Source of the DNA: Bacteroidota bacterium
GTDB taxonomy: Bacteria; Bacteroidota; Bacteroidia; Chitinophagales; Chitinophagaceae
Assembly: GCA_028875955.1 (NCBI GenBank)
Contig: JAGWTX010000029.1
Location: 1 to 10,914, forward strand
Direction of reading: 5' to 3'
Length of the DNA: 10,914 nucleotides
Shown: piece by piece, positions 1 through 8,082 of the stretch
Position numbering within the stretch: position 1 is the first letter of the stretch
Layout: every line of letters begins with the position of its first letter
Notes under the pieces: model-generated
The model's input: the letters and a program-made list of their open reading frames with translations, nothing else
Database searches by the model: none
Told to the model about the DNA's origin: nothing
Program-made: the position numbers and the translations under genes

Positions 1-180
1 CAGACCGACAGCAATTATGGAAATATCTTTTCGGTATGGGACCGGCTCCTGGGAACCTTTAACTATACTCCGATCGAACAAATTCAATACGGGCTCGATG
101 TATTGGATGGGGAAAAGGACGAAAAACTGGGCTTCCAGTTATCGATTCCCTTTGACAAAACCGTAAAAACGGATTATTAA
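1..180 (+). CDS. Sterol desaturase / fatty acid hydroxylase family protein, C-terminal fragment
   Basis: The window opens inside a reading frame that ends at TAA 178-180 and gives 59 residues. It begins QTDSNYGNIFSVWDRLLGTF, which matches the C-terminal signature of the fatty acid hydroxylase/sterol desaturase superfamily (D-x-NYG followed by a WDRL(F/L)GT segment). In that family the segment follows the last histidine cluster of the di-iron site, which would lie just upstream of the window. Family members are integral membrane, di-iron, oxygen-dependent enzymes that hydroxylate or desaturate lipids; the substrate cannot be told from this fragment. The remaining tail is hydrophilic and ends KTVKTDY. 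The gene is 5'-partial, and kdsB follows 26 bases later on the same strand, so co-transcription is possible. The family call rests on one short motif and the fragment's position at the C-terminus. Confidence 0.72.
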   Translation, partial: QTDSNYGNIFSVWDRLLGTFNYTPIEQIQYGLDVLDGEKDEKLGFQLSIPFDKTVKTDY

Positions 181-193
181 AGCCGGAATGATA

Positions 194-201
194 CATCTTT
201 G
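194..201 (+). promoter_or_regulatory. Possible Bacteroidota -7 element before kdsB
   Basis: CATCTTTG matches the Bacteroidota -7 consensus TAnnTTTG at every fixed position but the first. It ends 5 bases before ATG 207 and 14 bases before ATG 216. No TTG -33 element sits at the usual spacing of about 19-23 bases; the nearest upstream TTG, at 152-154, is too far. If the element is real, the transcript starts almost at the first ATG, which would favour translation from 216 with a very short leader. Assignment is by motif only. Confidence 0.3.
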
Positions 202-206
202 CAGAA

Positions 207-944
207 ATGCAGCAAATGAAGAAAATAGCCATGATACCGGCCCGATATGCGGCTACCCGTTTCCCTGCCAAACTAATGCAGCAACTGGGTGATAAAACCG
301 TAATCCTTCATACCTATGACAATACGGTTTCAACCGGATTGTTCGACGCGGTCTTTGTGGTAACCGACAGCGACATCATATTCCAAGAGATCCGTTCACA
401 TGGGGGCAATGCCCTTATGAGCAAAAAAAACCACGAAAGCGGCAGTGACCGGATTGCAGAAGCCATCACAGACATGGCGGTGGATATCATTGTTAATGTG
501 CAGGGAGATGAACCCTTTGTGAAAAGAGAACCCCTTGAAAAACTATTGGCCGTATTTGAAGGGGATACCGAAGAAAAAATACAGGTTGCTTCTTTGATGC
601 AGGTGATGAAAGAACAGCGGTTTATCGAAGACCCGAATTATGTAAAAGTGGCCGTTGATAAAAACAACCTTGCGCTTTTTTTCTCCCGGAGTGTGATCCC
701 CTTTCCAAGAAACCAGGAATCCCGGCCGGTTTATTACGAACATATCGGCGTATATGCCTATCGGAAAAATGCATTGCTCAATTTCACCAACTGGGAGATG
801 ACACCCCTGGAAACGGCTGAAAAAATCGAGTGTCTCCGCTATCTTGAAAATGGTATCCCGATAAAGATGGTGGTTACAGAGTACATGGGTATAGAAATCG
901 ATACCCCTGAAGACCTGGTAAGGGCCGCCCAGCTACTTTCCTGA
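207..944 (+). CDS. kdsB: 3-deoxy-manno-octulosonate cytidylyltransferase (CMP-Kdo synthetase)
   Basis: This cytoplasmic enzyme joins CTP and Kdo to give CMP-Kdo and pyrophosphate, activating Kdo for transfer to lipid A in lipopolysaccharide synthesis. The protein has 245 residues, the usual family length. Visible signatures (numbering from ATG 207) are the nucleotide-binding N-terminus IPARYAATRFPAK at 10-22, HESGSDR at 76-82, NVQGDEP at 97-103 with D101 at the metal-ligand position, and IDTPEDL at 231-237 with D232 as the second metal aspartate. No key residue is missing. The start is uncertain: ATG 216 gives MKKIAMIPARY, the more typical N-terminus, and drops only three residues; neither ATG has a clear Shine-Dalgarno sequence. 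It follows the sterol desaturase-like gene by 26 bases. The family assignment is firm. Confidence 0.96.
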   Translation: MQQMKKIAMIPARYAATRFPAKLMQQLGDKTVILHTYDNTVSTGLFDAVFVVTDSDIIFQEIRSHGGNALMSKKNHESGSDRIAEAITDMAVDIIVNVQGDEPFVKREPLEKLLAVFEGDTEEKIQVASLMQVMKEQRFIEDPNYVKVAVDKNNLALFFSRSVIPFPRNQESRPVYYEHIGVYAYRKNALLNFTNWEMTPLETAEKIECLRYLENGIPIKMVVTEYMGIEIDTPEDLVRAAQLLS

Positions 945-958
945 TGATGGCTGTTTTA

Positions 959-993
959 TTCCGGGCTGATGGCCATCCGGAAAGGTGTTTTTT
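959..993 (+). terminator. Weak possible factor-independent terminator after kdsB
   Basis: TTCCGG (959-964) and CCGGAA (977-982) can form a 6-bp stem around a 12-base loop, and a run of six T (988-993) follows after five more bases. It lies 15 bases past the kdsB stop, where a terminator would be expected. The stem is short and the gap before the T-run is longer than in a classical terminator, so the call is weak. Confidence 0.3.
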
Positions 994-1088
994 GCGATAA
1001 GTCTTTGTATCTGTATTCCATGATTTCCCCTGTCTGAACCCGGGTCCGCCACTCAACAAAAAGTACCCGTCAAAATCAACCTATGTTC

Positions 1089-1096
1089 TAAATTGG
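1089..1096 (+). promoter_or_regulatory. Possible -7 element before the receptor gene
   Basis: TAAATTGG matches TAnnTTTG except at position 7 and ends 4 bases before ATG 1101. No -33 TTG is visible at normal spacing. If it is functional, the mRNA would be essentially leaderless. The A/T-rich 8-mer could equally be chance. Confidence 0.22.
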
Positions 1097-1100
1097 CCGG

Positions 1101-3536
1101 ATGAGAATACGCATACAGGTTTGGGGGATGTTGCTTTGCCTGTTGACGGTAATGCAGAACCATGCTCAGTCGAAGACCGATACAGCCGGGTTTTCGGTTT
1201 CTGTTTTCAACGAACAGGGTGAAGCGCTCGCAGGAGCCATTGTAGAAATCCAGCAGGGGGCCGACAATACACTCGTGAAATCCGCCGTCACTAATAAAAA
1301 CGGCTTGTCTGTTTTTTACATACCCGTCACCGCAGGCTTTTTGGCGAATATTTCCTTTATCGGCTATCAGCCGGTGAAAGTTCCGATCCTTCCGAAAAAC
1401 ATTTCCGATAAATTTCTGCGCATCGTTTTAACACAGACGGCTAAGGATCTGGCAAACGTAACGGTCAACAGCCGGAAACCCTTTCTGCAACAGGCTCAGG
1501 GAAAAATTATTGTCAACGTGGAGGCTTCTGTAACCAATGCAGGAACCACGATACTTGAAGTAATGGAAAAATTACCGGGTGTTGTGGTTGATAAAAACGG
1601 GGGGATCAGTTTGCAGGGCAAAACGGGCGTACTTGTGTTGATTGATGATAAACCCACTTATGTTTCGGGTTCAGACCTGAACAACCTGCTCAGCGGTATG
1701 AGTTCCGCACAGGTGGATCAGATCGAACTGATTACAAGTCCTTCCGCAAAATATGATGCGAGTGGGAATGCCGGTATCATAAATATCAAAACCAAAAAAA
1801 ACAAACAGGTAGGGTTCAATGGCATACTCAGTACCGCCTTTACACAGGGTCGTTATCCCAAAAGCAACAATAGTCTGGTATTGAATTACCGGAATGGCAG
1901 GTTCAATGCATTTCTTACCTACAGCGGTAATTACAACAAAGGATTTACAGATATCTATGCATTGCGGAAATATTACAACCCTTCCCGGGCATTGGTTGCC
2001 ACCCTTGATCAGCCAACCATTTTTATTTCCCGAAACCTGGGTCATACGCTTAAAACGGGTTTTGACTTTTATGCTGGCCCTAAAACCACGCTGGGTCTGG
2101 CTTTCACGGGGATCTGGGTAAACAGGGAAACATCCGGCGACGCCGCAGCACACTGGATCAATACCAGCGGCGGCATCGATTCTACGATTCAAACCAATAG
2201 CAACAGTACCAACCATTTCAACAATGTTGGGGTTAATGTTAATGGCAGACACAGCATCGGCAAGCAACAGGAAATCAGTTTTGATGTGGATCTGTTGAAA
2301 TATTCCATAAGCAACCGGCAAAATTTCAACAGCTTTTTTGTGTCGGGCGGTCAGCAGGCAGAGGGTTCCCGTGGTGATCTGCCCTCCGGCATAGACATTT
2401 TTTCGGTAAAAGCTGACCATCGGATTCAAATCAGTAACTATTCAAAACTGGAATCGGGTTATAAAATATCCAGTATCCGGACAGATAATGTTGCAGCCTA
2501 TGATTATTTTGATGGCACACAATGGAAAGAGGACCTGGGCAAAAGCAACCATTTTCTTTACAAGGAAGCCATCCAGGCAATCTACAGCAGCATGGAATAT
2601 AAAAAAGCCAAACTCAGCTATCAACTGGGTCTCCGGTTCGAGAATACAAACTATGACGCCCACCAGCTGGGAAACAGTGCAAGGAATGATTCTGCCTTTT
2701 CTAACCATTATTCCGGGTTCTTCCCCTCAGGCTATCTGAGTTATGAAGCGGATTCTTCCAATATTTTTACGGTTACTGCCGGAAGACGGATTGACAGACC
2801 TCCATTCCAAAGGCTTAACCCTTTTGTTCTCATCATCAACAAATACACTTATGAAAGAGGGAACCCCTTTTTCAAACCCCAATACAGCTGGAACCTGGAA
2901 TTGAGTCACCAGTTCAAACAGTTCCTGACAACCACCCTTTCCTACAGCATTATAAAAGATTATTTTTCCCAGTTGTTTTTGGCTGAAGGAACGGATATAC
3001 TGGTGTATACCAATGGTAATGTCGGGAAAATGGTTAATCTGGGATTATCGGTTGCCGTTCAGCTTTCTCCTGCCAAATGGTGGTCGCTGAATAGTCAGGC
3101 AGTTTTTAATTACAAAAAGTTTTCAGGGTACCAGAATGTCAATTACCAGTCAAACATATCACAGCTGACTACCAGTATCAACAACCAGTTTCGGCTGGAT
3201 AAGAATTATACTGCTGAAATTTCCGGGTTTTATACCGGCAAGGCGAGAAATGATATACAGGAACGCTTGCTGCCCACCGGACAGCTTTCTATCGGTATCG
3301 CAAGGCCCGTATTACAGAAAAAAGGGACATTGAAATTGAGCATGCGCGATATTTTCTTTACCCAGGTGATGGAGGGGAATACGGATTTCCCGAATGCCGA
3401 TGAATATTTTATACTGAGAAGGGATACCAGGGTTATCAATATCGCATTTACCTGGCGATTGGGTAAACCCTTAAAAACCCAGCATCGTTCAACCGGCGGA
3501 GCAAAGGATGAAATTGACCGGGTAAACGGGGGCTGA
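1101..3536 (+). CDS. TonB-dependent receptor-like outer membrane beta-barrel protein (OMP_b-brl_3 type)
   Basis: This 811-residue protein should sit in the outer membrane. Residues 1-22 form a signal peptide (basic MRIRIQ, then hydrophobic MLLCLLTV, cleavage near HAQS). Residues about 30-112 form a carboxypeptidase-regulatory-like beta-sandwich (GEALAGAIVEI, then NKNGLSVFYIP). Residues about 115-233 form the plug domain, with LEVMEKLPGVVV, VLVLIDDKPTYV and NAGIINIK (223-230). The rest is barrel with alternating aromatic strands, ending in the strand FTWRLGK (783-789). A 22-residue hydrophilic tail with DEIDRV follows. The length is short of SusC proteins (about 1000 residues) and fits the OMP_b-brl_3 group, whose substrates are mostly unknown. 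No clear TonB box is visible after the signal peptide. ATG 1101 was chosen because it supplies the basic n-region. No SusD-like partner lies nearby, so a polysaccharide-utilisation role is not supported. Confidence 0.9.
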   Translation: MRIRIQVWGMLLCLLTVMQNHAQSKTDTAGFSVSVFNEQGEALAGAIVEIQQGADNTLVKSAVTNKNGLSVFYIPVTAGFLANISFIGYQPVKVPILPKNISDKFLRIVLTQTAKDLANVTVNSRKPFLQQAQGKIIVNVEASVTNAGTTILEVMEKLPGVVVDKNGGISLQGKTGVLVLIDDKPTYVSGSDLNNLLSGMSSAQVDQIELITSPSAKYDASGNAGIINIKTKKNKQVGFNGILSTAFTQGRYPKSNNSLVLNYRNGRFNAFLTYSGNYNKGFTDIYALRKYYNPSRALVATLDQPTIFISRNLGHTLKTGFDFYAGPKTTLGLAFTGIWVNRETSGDAAAHWINTSGGIDSTIQTNSNSTNHFNNVGVNVNGRHSIGKQQEISFDVDLLKYSISNRQNFNSFFVSGGQQAEGSRGDLPSGIDIFSVKADHRIQISNYSKLESGYKISSIRTDNVAAYDYFDGTQWKEDLGKSNHFLYKEAIQAIYSSMEYKKAKLSYQLGLRFENTNYDAHQLGNSARNDSAFSNHYSGFFPSGYLSYEADSSNIFTVTAGRRIDRPPFQRLNPFVLIINKYTYERGNPFFKPQYSWNLELSHQFKQFLTTTLSYSIIKDYFSQLFLAEGTDILVYTNGNVGKMVNLGLSVAVQLSPAKWWSLNSQAVFNYKKFSGYQNVNYQSNISQLTTSINNQFRLDKNYTAEISGFYTGKARNDIQERLLPTGQLSIGIARPVLQKKGTLKLSMRDIFFTQVMEGNTDFPNADEYFILRRDTRVINIAFTWRLGKPLKTQHRSTGGAKDEIDRVNGG

Positions 3537-3558
3537 GGTTTTTCTGATACGCATTGGT

Positions 3559-4872
3559 TTATTCAATACCCAATTCCTTTTGAATCGTTTCCAGGGATCT
3601 CCCCTTGGTTTCGGGTAAAAATTTCCAGACGAATACCAGGTGTACCAGCATCATCAGGCTATAAAAAACAAAGGAGTAAAAACCGCCCTGCTGGCTTCCT
3701 TCCACGATCACCGGGAAGGTCCAGGAAATGATTGCCGCCATGATCCAGTGTGTGAAACTGCCCAGCGACCCTCCCTGCGAACGTACCGAATTGGGAAAGA
3801 TCTCAGAAATAAACACCCAGATGACCGCCCCCTGTGAAAAGGCAAAAAAAGCAATAAAACCAATAAGGTAAAAGATCACATTACTGCTCGCGCCACCCTG
3901 GAAGGCCATGGCGGTAAGACCTAAAAAAACGATCATGCCAACCGAACCGATCAGCAATAGTTTTTTTCTTCCGAACCTGTCGATAAATGACATGGCAAGT
4001 AAGGTAAAAAACAGGTTGGCAGCGCCAATATAGACTGGTTGCAGATAGGAATGGGCTTTATCAAATCCTGCCATTTCAAATATCCTGGGCGCATAATAAA
4101 TGATTGCATTGATGCCGGAAAGCTGGTTAAACATGGCCAGCAGAACAGCAAAAAGAATGGGTTTGCTGTATTTTTTCTGAAATAGTTTTTCAGAACTATG
4201 CGCAACCGATGCCCGGATCGTTTCAATGGCTGAAGCAACATCCAGTTCCCCCAAGCGCTGAAGGATCGGTACGGCGGCATCTTCCTGGTGATTCAGGATC
4301 AGCCAGCGTGGGCTTTCCGGAATGGTTCTCACCAGTGCCCAGAAAAGTCCGGCCGGAACCACCATGATACCCAGCATCCAACGCCATGCGTCCTCTCCTA
4401 AACCCACGAATAGAAAATTGGTCAGATAGGCGATAAATATTCCCGCAACTATATTCAGCTGGAAAGAACCTGCCAGCCGGCCTCTTAGAGAAGCTGGTGC
4501 AATTTCAGATATATACATGGGGCCCACTACCGAAGATGCCCCAACAGCGATCCCGCCAATAAAACGAAATAAGATAAACAGGATCCAGATGGTGGAGGAA
4601 GCACATCCGACAGCCGATAACAAATACATGATGGCTATCACATACAACACTTTTTTCCGCCCGAATTTTTGTGCAGGTTTCCCGGCAATGATGGAGCCCA
4701 ATACGGTACCGATCAGGCTGGATGCCACCGTAAAACCCTGCCAGAAACTGCTTAGCGACCACAAAGACTGGATGGTTTTTTCCGCACCTGAAATCACAGC
4801 CGTTTCAAATCCAAACAAAAAGCCACCCAGGGCGGCTATCAGGGCAATCCTTACGGGGTAAGATATTCTCAT
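3559..4872 (-). CDS. Sugar porter family MFS transporter (sugar:H+ symporter-like)
   Basis: This inner-membrane transporter belongs to the sugar porter branch of the major facilitator superfamily, the group that includes the xylose and arabinose proton symporters; the actual sugar cannot be read from the sequence. Numbered from ATG 4872 (437 residues), it shows GFETAVISGA at 21-30 in helix 1, YISEIAPASLRGR at 120-132, PESPRWL at 185-191 after helix 6, NQLSGINAIIYYAP at 249-262 in helix 7, DRFGRKK at 298-304, and PETKGRSLE near the C-terminus. About 12 hydrophobic segments are present. A longer form from ATG 4932 would add 20 residues (MHVRMVVYSLLKVLHTKPAY). The shorter start is preferred because it places helix 1 directly after a short basic N-terminus, as is normal in the family. 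The gene converges with the receptor gene (22 bases apart) and diverges from the kinase gene. Confidence 0.93.
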   Translation of the reverse strand: MRISYPVRIALIAALGGFLFGFETAVISGAEKTIQSLWSLSSFWQGFTVASSLIGTVLGSIIAGKPAQKFGRKKVLYVIAIMYLLSAVGCASSTIWILFILFRFIGGIAVGASSVVGPMYISEIAPASLRGRLAGSFQLNIVAGIFIAYLTNFLFVGLGEDAWRWMLGIMVVPAGLFWALVRTIPESPRWLILNHQEDAAVPILQRLGELDVASAIETIRASVAHSSEKLFQKKYSKPILFAVLLAMFNQLSGINAIIYYAPRIFEMAGFDKAHSYLQPVYIGAANLFFTLLAMSFIDRFGRKKLLLIGSVGMIVFLGLTAMAFQGGASSNVIFYLIGFIAFFAFSQGAVIWVFISEIFPNSVRSQGGSLGSFTHWIMAAIISWTFPVIVEGSQQGGFYSFVFYSLMMLVHLVFVWKFLPETKGRSLETIQKELGIE

Positions 4873-5054
4873 ATAGGCAGGCTTTGTATGTAAGACTTTC
4901 AATAATGAATATACAACCATTCTCACATGCAATGTAAGGCTGCGCCTAAAAAATAGGACTCTCCCGGATAATCGGCTTCCTTTTTTCCCGATTCAGCGGG
5001 TAGTCGTATCTTGTAGATTAACAACCATTCAATATCCACTGTTCCGGAGAATAC
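4873..5054. promoter_or_regulatory. Divergent control region between the sugar porter and hybrid kinase genes
   Basis: These 182 bases separate two divergent genes and must hold both promoters if the short transporter start is right. Candidate -7-like strings, each one T short of TAnnTTTG, are TACATTG on the - strand (4936 down to 4930) and TATCTTG on the + strand (5007-5013). Two small dyads are visible: AGGC/GCCT around a 3-base loop (4937-4947), and AATCGG (4970-4975) with CCGATT (4988-4993) around a 12-base loop. CCCG (4987-4990) can also pair with CGGG (4997-5000). None matches an operator I can name, and no riboswitch is recognisable. Confidence 0.4.
5046..5049 (+). promoter_or_regulatory. 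Shine-Dalgarno sequence of the hybrid kinase gene
   Basis: GGAG lies 5 bases before ATG 5055, a workable distance for ribosome binding, and supports that start. It stands out because the other starts in the window have no comparable purine-rich site. Confidence 0.5.
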
Positions 5055-8036
5055 ATGACAAAGAAAAGCACCAGTCCGTTCCGAATCGCTAACCATAAAA
5101 TCAGATGGCTACTGGTTTTTGCCATCATATCCTTTGTGATTTCAGCCTGGCTTTTATTCCAGCAGGGGCAGAAACAGGGAGAGGCCCGTTATTGGGTGGA
5201 ACATACCAACAGGGCTATCAATAAGGTCGATTCCATCCGTATTCTTCTTTCTGAATCTGAAACCATTACCCGGAATTATATCATCACAAGGGAGCCCTAT
5301 TGGTCGGCCCGGCTGAAGCAATTACATCCTCACATCAACCAGACCCTGCATGATTTTCAGCTATACACAGAAGACAACCCCGAACAGCAGGAAACGGTTA
5401 AAAGGATCATTACACTGGTCGCGGGTAAACTGGCTTTTCAAAACAGTTTTTTAGAAAGCGACAAGTCAATTGAAGAAAACCTGAAGGGATTGAAACAGGA
5501 TGGGGATGGCACGAAACGCAACCAGCTGATAGAACTTGATTTACGAAAGAGCCTGGCGATAGAAAAAAAATTACTGGCAATACGCACGGATATTTATGTC
5601 AATACGAACACGACCAGTTCAAAACTCATTCTGATCATTGGGCTGTTTTCCGTAATCCTCGTGCTGGTTATTATTTTCCGGCTTAATGAGGATAACTCCT
5701 TAAAGAAAAAAGCGGAAGAAGATGTGGTGATAAGTGAGGCCAAATACCGGAAACTGATTGAAAATGCAGGGGTGGTCATGTATACCACAAACCCGGTTGG
5801 TATCATCAATTTTGTCAATAACAAGGTCACTTCGCTTACGGGTTATACGGTGGAGGAGTTACAGGGAAAACATTTTTCAGTGCTGCTGGATGCGAAGGAC
5901 GTAAACCAGGTCGTAAATTTTTATGTAAGCCAGTTTACCAGCAAAACATCCTCCACTTTATCGGACTTCCCTATCAAAACCAAACAGGGTGAAACCAAAT
6001 GGGTAGAACAGTCTGCACAGTTATTAATGGAAGAGGGAGAGGTAACCGGTTTTCAGTGCATGGTTACAGATATTACGGAAAAGAAAAAGGTTCAGGAAGA
6101 ATTGAACAAATCTGAACTCCGGCGGAAAGAAAATGAATACCGGCTGAATGCAATCATGGATAACTCGATTGCATTAATCTATATCAAGGATCTGCAAGGC
6201 AGGTATGTGATGGCCAATCGCAAATTCAAGGACTTTTTTGGTTTATCGGATGAGATGGTGATCGGCATGACGGATTTTGATTTCAATCCGAAAGAAAAGG
6301 CAGAACATTATAAAAAACTGGACCAGGAAATACTGGATAACCTGCAACCGATAGAAAGCGAGGAAGTTCTCGAAACACATTTGGGTACCCGAATCCTCTT
6401 ACTATTGAAATTCCCCCTGATCTCGCCGGAAGGAACCTTATTGGGCATATCCGGTATCGCATCGGATATTACTGAAAAAGTGGAGATGCAGAAGCAGCTG
6501 ATCGCTTCCCTGAAAAAAGCAGAAACCGCCACCCAGATTCAGGAGCAGTTCCTGGCGAATATGAGTCATGAAATCAGAACACCCATGAATGGGATTCAGG
6601 GTATGGCCCGTTTATTGCTTGAAACAAAACTAACTGATGAACAGAAGAAGTTCACCAACATGATTACCCGGTCATTGAACAACCTGGTATTGATGGTGAA
6701 CAATGTTCTGGATTTCTCCAATTTGAAAGCAGGCAAACTTACCCTGGACAGCTTTGTCTTTGATCTGACAGAGATCCTGGATGAAGTAAAAAAGCAGTTT
6801 GATAAGGACATAAACACCAAAGGGCTTTTATTCCGGATAACCATCCGGGATGATGTCCCTCGATTTGTCAAAGGTGATTCAAGAAGGATCAGACAGATAT
6901 TGGCGAATCTGGTTGGAAATGCCGTTAAGTTTACCAATGCCGGATCAATCACCCTGGAAGTCGGTCTCCTGCGACAAACAGAAAACAAAGCGACGCTTCA
7001 TTTTGTGCTCACCGATACGGGTATTGGTATTCCCGAAAACAAGCTGGAAACCATTTTTGAAAGTTTTGCACAGGCAGAAAAGAAAATATCCAGTGGCTAT
7101 GGCGGTGCCGGCTTGGGCCTGACCATCAGCAAGGGACTTATTGAGTTGCTGGGAGGAAGCATCCAGGTCAAAAGCGAGAATGGCAAAGGGGCCACTTTTT
7201 CCTTCGATATTACGCTGGACATCACAAAGAGCGAGGACAGGCCTGCTTCAAACAATGATTATGCTGAAAGATTAAAGGGCAAGAAGATACTGGTGGTAGA
7301 AGACAATATGGTGAATCAGATGTTGGTTGGGTTTGTACTAAAAAAGGTAAACATCGTACCAGATATGGCTGCCAACGGTAAAGAAGCCATCCGTTTGTGC
7401 GAAAAACAAACCTATGACCTGATTATCATGGATCTGCAGATGCCTGAAATGGATGGTTATGAAACGACACTTTATCTGCGGAATCAGCTTAAAATAAATA
7501 CCCCCATCATTGCTATGACGGCCACAGCGCTTTTGGAAGACCAGGAAAAAAGCGCGAAAGTGGGTATGAATGATTTCATGATCAAACCATTCGATTTTAC
7601 GGATCTCTATACACGGCTGATCCGTTTGCTTTTCAATGAGGGTGCGGCACCAGTGGAAATAAAGGACGAAGTGCCGCAAGAGGAAGCGCTTTACGACCTT
7701 ACCCTGTTGGAAGAATTGGGTGACAAAAACGCGATCCTGGAAGTATTGAACCTGTTTTTTGAAAACACCCCGAATGAGATGAAACAATTGTTGGAACTGT
7801 CTGAAAAAAACGACCAGGAAAGCCTGTACAAACTCGCCCACAAACTAAAAAGTGCGGTAGCGATGGTACAGTCGGAAAAACTCAGGGATTTGCTGAAAAA
7901 TATTGAGATGAATGCCAAGGAGGCCAAAAATATTGAGGAAAGCAGGGAAATGGTAAAAGAGGTACAGCAGTTATTCGCCAGACTGGAAGTATTACTCAGG
8001 AAGGAAATGAAAACTATACAGGATGAGCTTAGCTAA
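5055..8036 (+). CDS. Hybrid sensor histidine kinase: CHASE3, two PAS, HisKA, HATPase, receiver, HPt
   Basis: This 993-residue membrane sensor carries a full phosphorelay. Transmembrane helices lie at about 18-35 and 191-208 and flank a periplasmic helical domain of CHASE3 type (about 40-188; HTNRAINKV and DNPEQQE are typical). PAS domains follow at about 228-345 and 361-475, each ending in the usual DITEK. The dimerisation/phosphoacceptor domain has H505 in SHEIRTPMNG. The ATPase domain shows the N box NLVGNAVKF (N618, N622), DTGIGIP (654-660) and GYGGAGLGL (681-689; alanine for the usual threonine, which is tolerated). The receiver domain has E749/D750, phospho-acceptor D793 and K844. The C-terminal HPt domain has H929 in LAHKLKSAV. 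All catalytic positions are present, so a His-Asp-His relay within one chain is expected. The next gene, 46 bases downstream, encodes a stand-alone receiver, the natural final acceptor. The sensed signal is unknown. Confidence 0.95.
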   Translation: MTKKSTSPFRIANHKIRWLLVFAIISFVISAWLLFQQGQKQGEARYWVEHTNRAINKVDSIRILLSESETITRNYIITREPYWSARLKQLHPHINQTLHDFQLYTEDNPEQQETVKRIITLVAGKLAFQNSFLESDKSIEENLKGLKQDGDGTKRNQLIELDLRKSLAIEKKLLAIRTDIYVNTNTTSSKLILIIGLFSVILVLVIIFRLNEDNSLKKKAEEDVVISEAKYRKLIENAGVVMYTTNPVGIINFVNNKVTSLTGYTVEELQGKHFSVLLDAKDVNQVVNFYVSQFTSKTSSTLSDFPIKTKQGETKWVEQSAQLLMEEGEVTGFQCMVTDITEKKKVQEELNKSELRRKENEYRLNAIMDNSIALIYIKDLQGRYVMANRKFKDFFGLSDEMVIGMTDFDFNPKEKAEHYKKLDQEILDNLQPIESEEVLETHLGTRILLLLKFPLISPEGTLLGISGIASDITEKVEMQKQLIASLKKAETATQIQEQFLANMSHEIRTPMNGIQGMARLLLETKLTDEQKKFTNMITRSLNNLVLMVNNVLDFSNLKAGKLTLDSFVFDLTEILDEVKKQFDKDINTKGLLFRITIRDDVPRFVKGDSRRIRQILANLVGNAVKFTNAGSITLEVGLLRQTENKATLHFVLTDTGIGIPENKLETIFESFAQAEKKISSGYGGAGLGLTISKGLIELLGGSIQVKSENGKGATFSFDITLDITKSEDRPASNNDYAERLKGKKILVVEDNMVNQMLVGFVLKKVNIVPDMAANGKEAIRLCEKQTYDLIIMDLQMPEMDGYETTLYLRNQLKINTPIIAMTATALLEDQEKSAKVGMNDFMIKPFDFTDLYTRLIRLLFNEGAAPVEIKDEVPQEEALYDLTLLEELGDKNAILEVLNLFFENTPNEMKQLLELSEKNDQESLYKLAHKLKSAVAMVQSEKLRDLLKNIEMNAKEAKNIEESREMVKEVQQLFARLEVLLRKEMKTIQDELS

Positions 8037-8062
8037 AACCATGTAAATGAATTAATTTTAAA

Positions 8063-8070
8063 TATATTTC
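8063..8070 (+). promoter_or_regulatory. Possible internal -7 element before the response regulator
   Basis: TATATTTC matches TAnnTTTG except for the last base and sits 12 bases before ATG 8083, inside an A/T-rich spacer (8046-8074). It could allow the regulator and downstream genes to be transcribed apart from the kinase. The low complexity of the spacer makes chance matches likely. Confidence 0.25.
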
Positions 8071-8082
8071 ATAATACCCCCT

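Noticed and set aside
874..1059. A 61-codon - strand frame covering the kdsB end and the spacer before the receptor gene
   Set aside because: Half of it overlaps kdsB, and the product is basic and low in features, with no start signal. I see no gene in the spacer.
1671..2429. A 252-codon open frame on the - strand inside the receptor gene
   Set aside because: It lies wholly opposite a gene with clear domains and a signal peptide. Its translation shows no motif or signal I recognise, and it is explained by codon bias of the sense gene.
3537..3558. A bidirectional terminator between the convergent receptor and transporter genes
   Set aside because: Only 22 bases separate the stops, and I found no stem of useful length there or in the flanking gene ends; the short run of five T at 3539-3543 is not preceded by a hairpin.
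3951..4280. A second - strand frame inside the sugar porter, suggesting a possible frameshift or nested gene
   Set aside because: The main frame is continuous across the region with motifs in the right order on both sides, so no frameshift is needed.
4517..4861. A 114-codon open frame on the + strand opposite the sugar porter
   Set aside because: The - strand frame carries all sugar porter signatures. The + strand product has no recognisable feature and no independent start signals.
4873..4932. A 20-residue N-terminal extension of the sugar porter starting at ATG 4932
   Set aside because: The family normally begins only about 5-15 residues before helix 1, the extension has no ribosome site, and a possible -7 string at 4936-4930 would place transcription start downstream of that ATG.
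7338..7841. A 167-codon open frame on the - strand opposite the receiver and HPt part of the kinase
   Set aside because: The sense strand encodes conserved D793, K844 and H929 across this span, so the antisense frame is a shadow.
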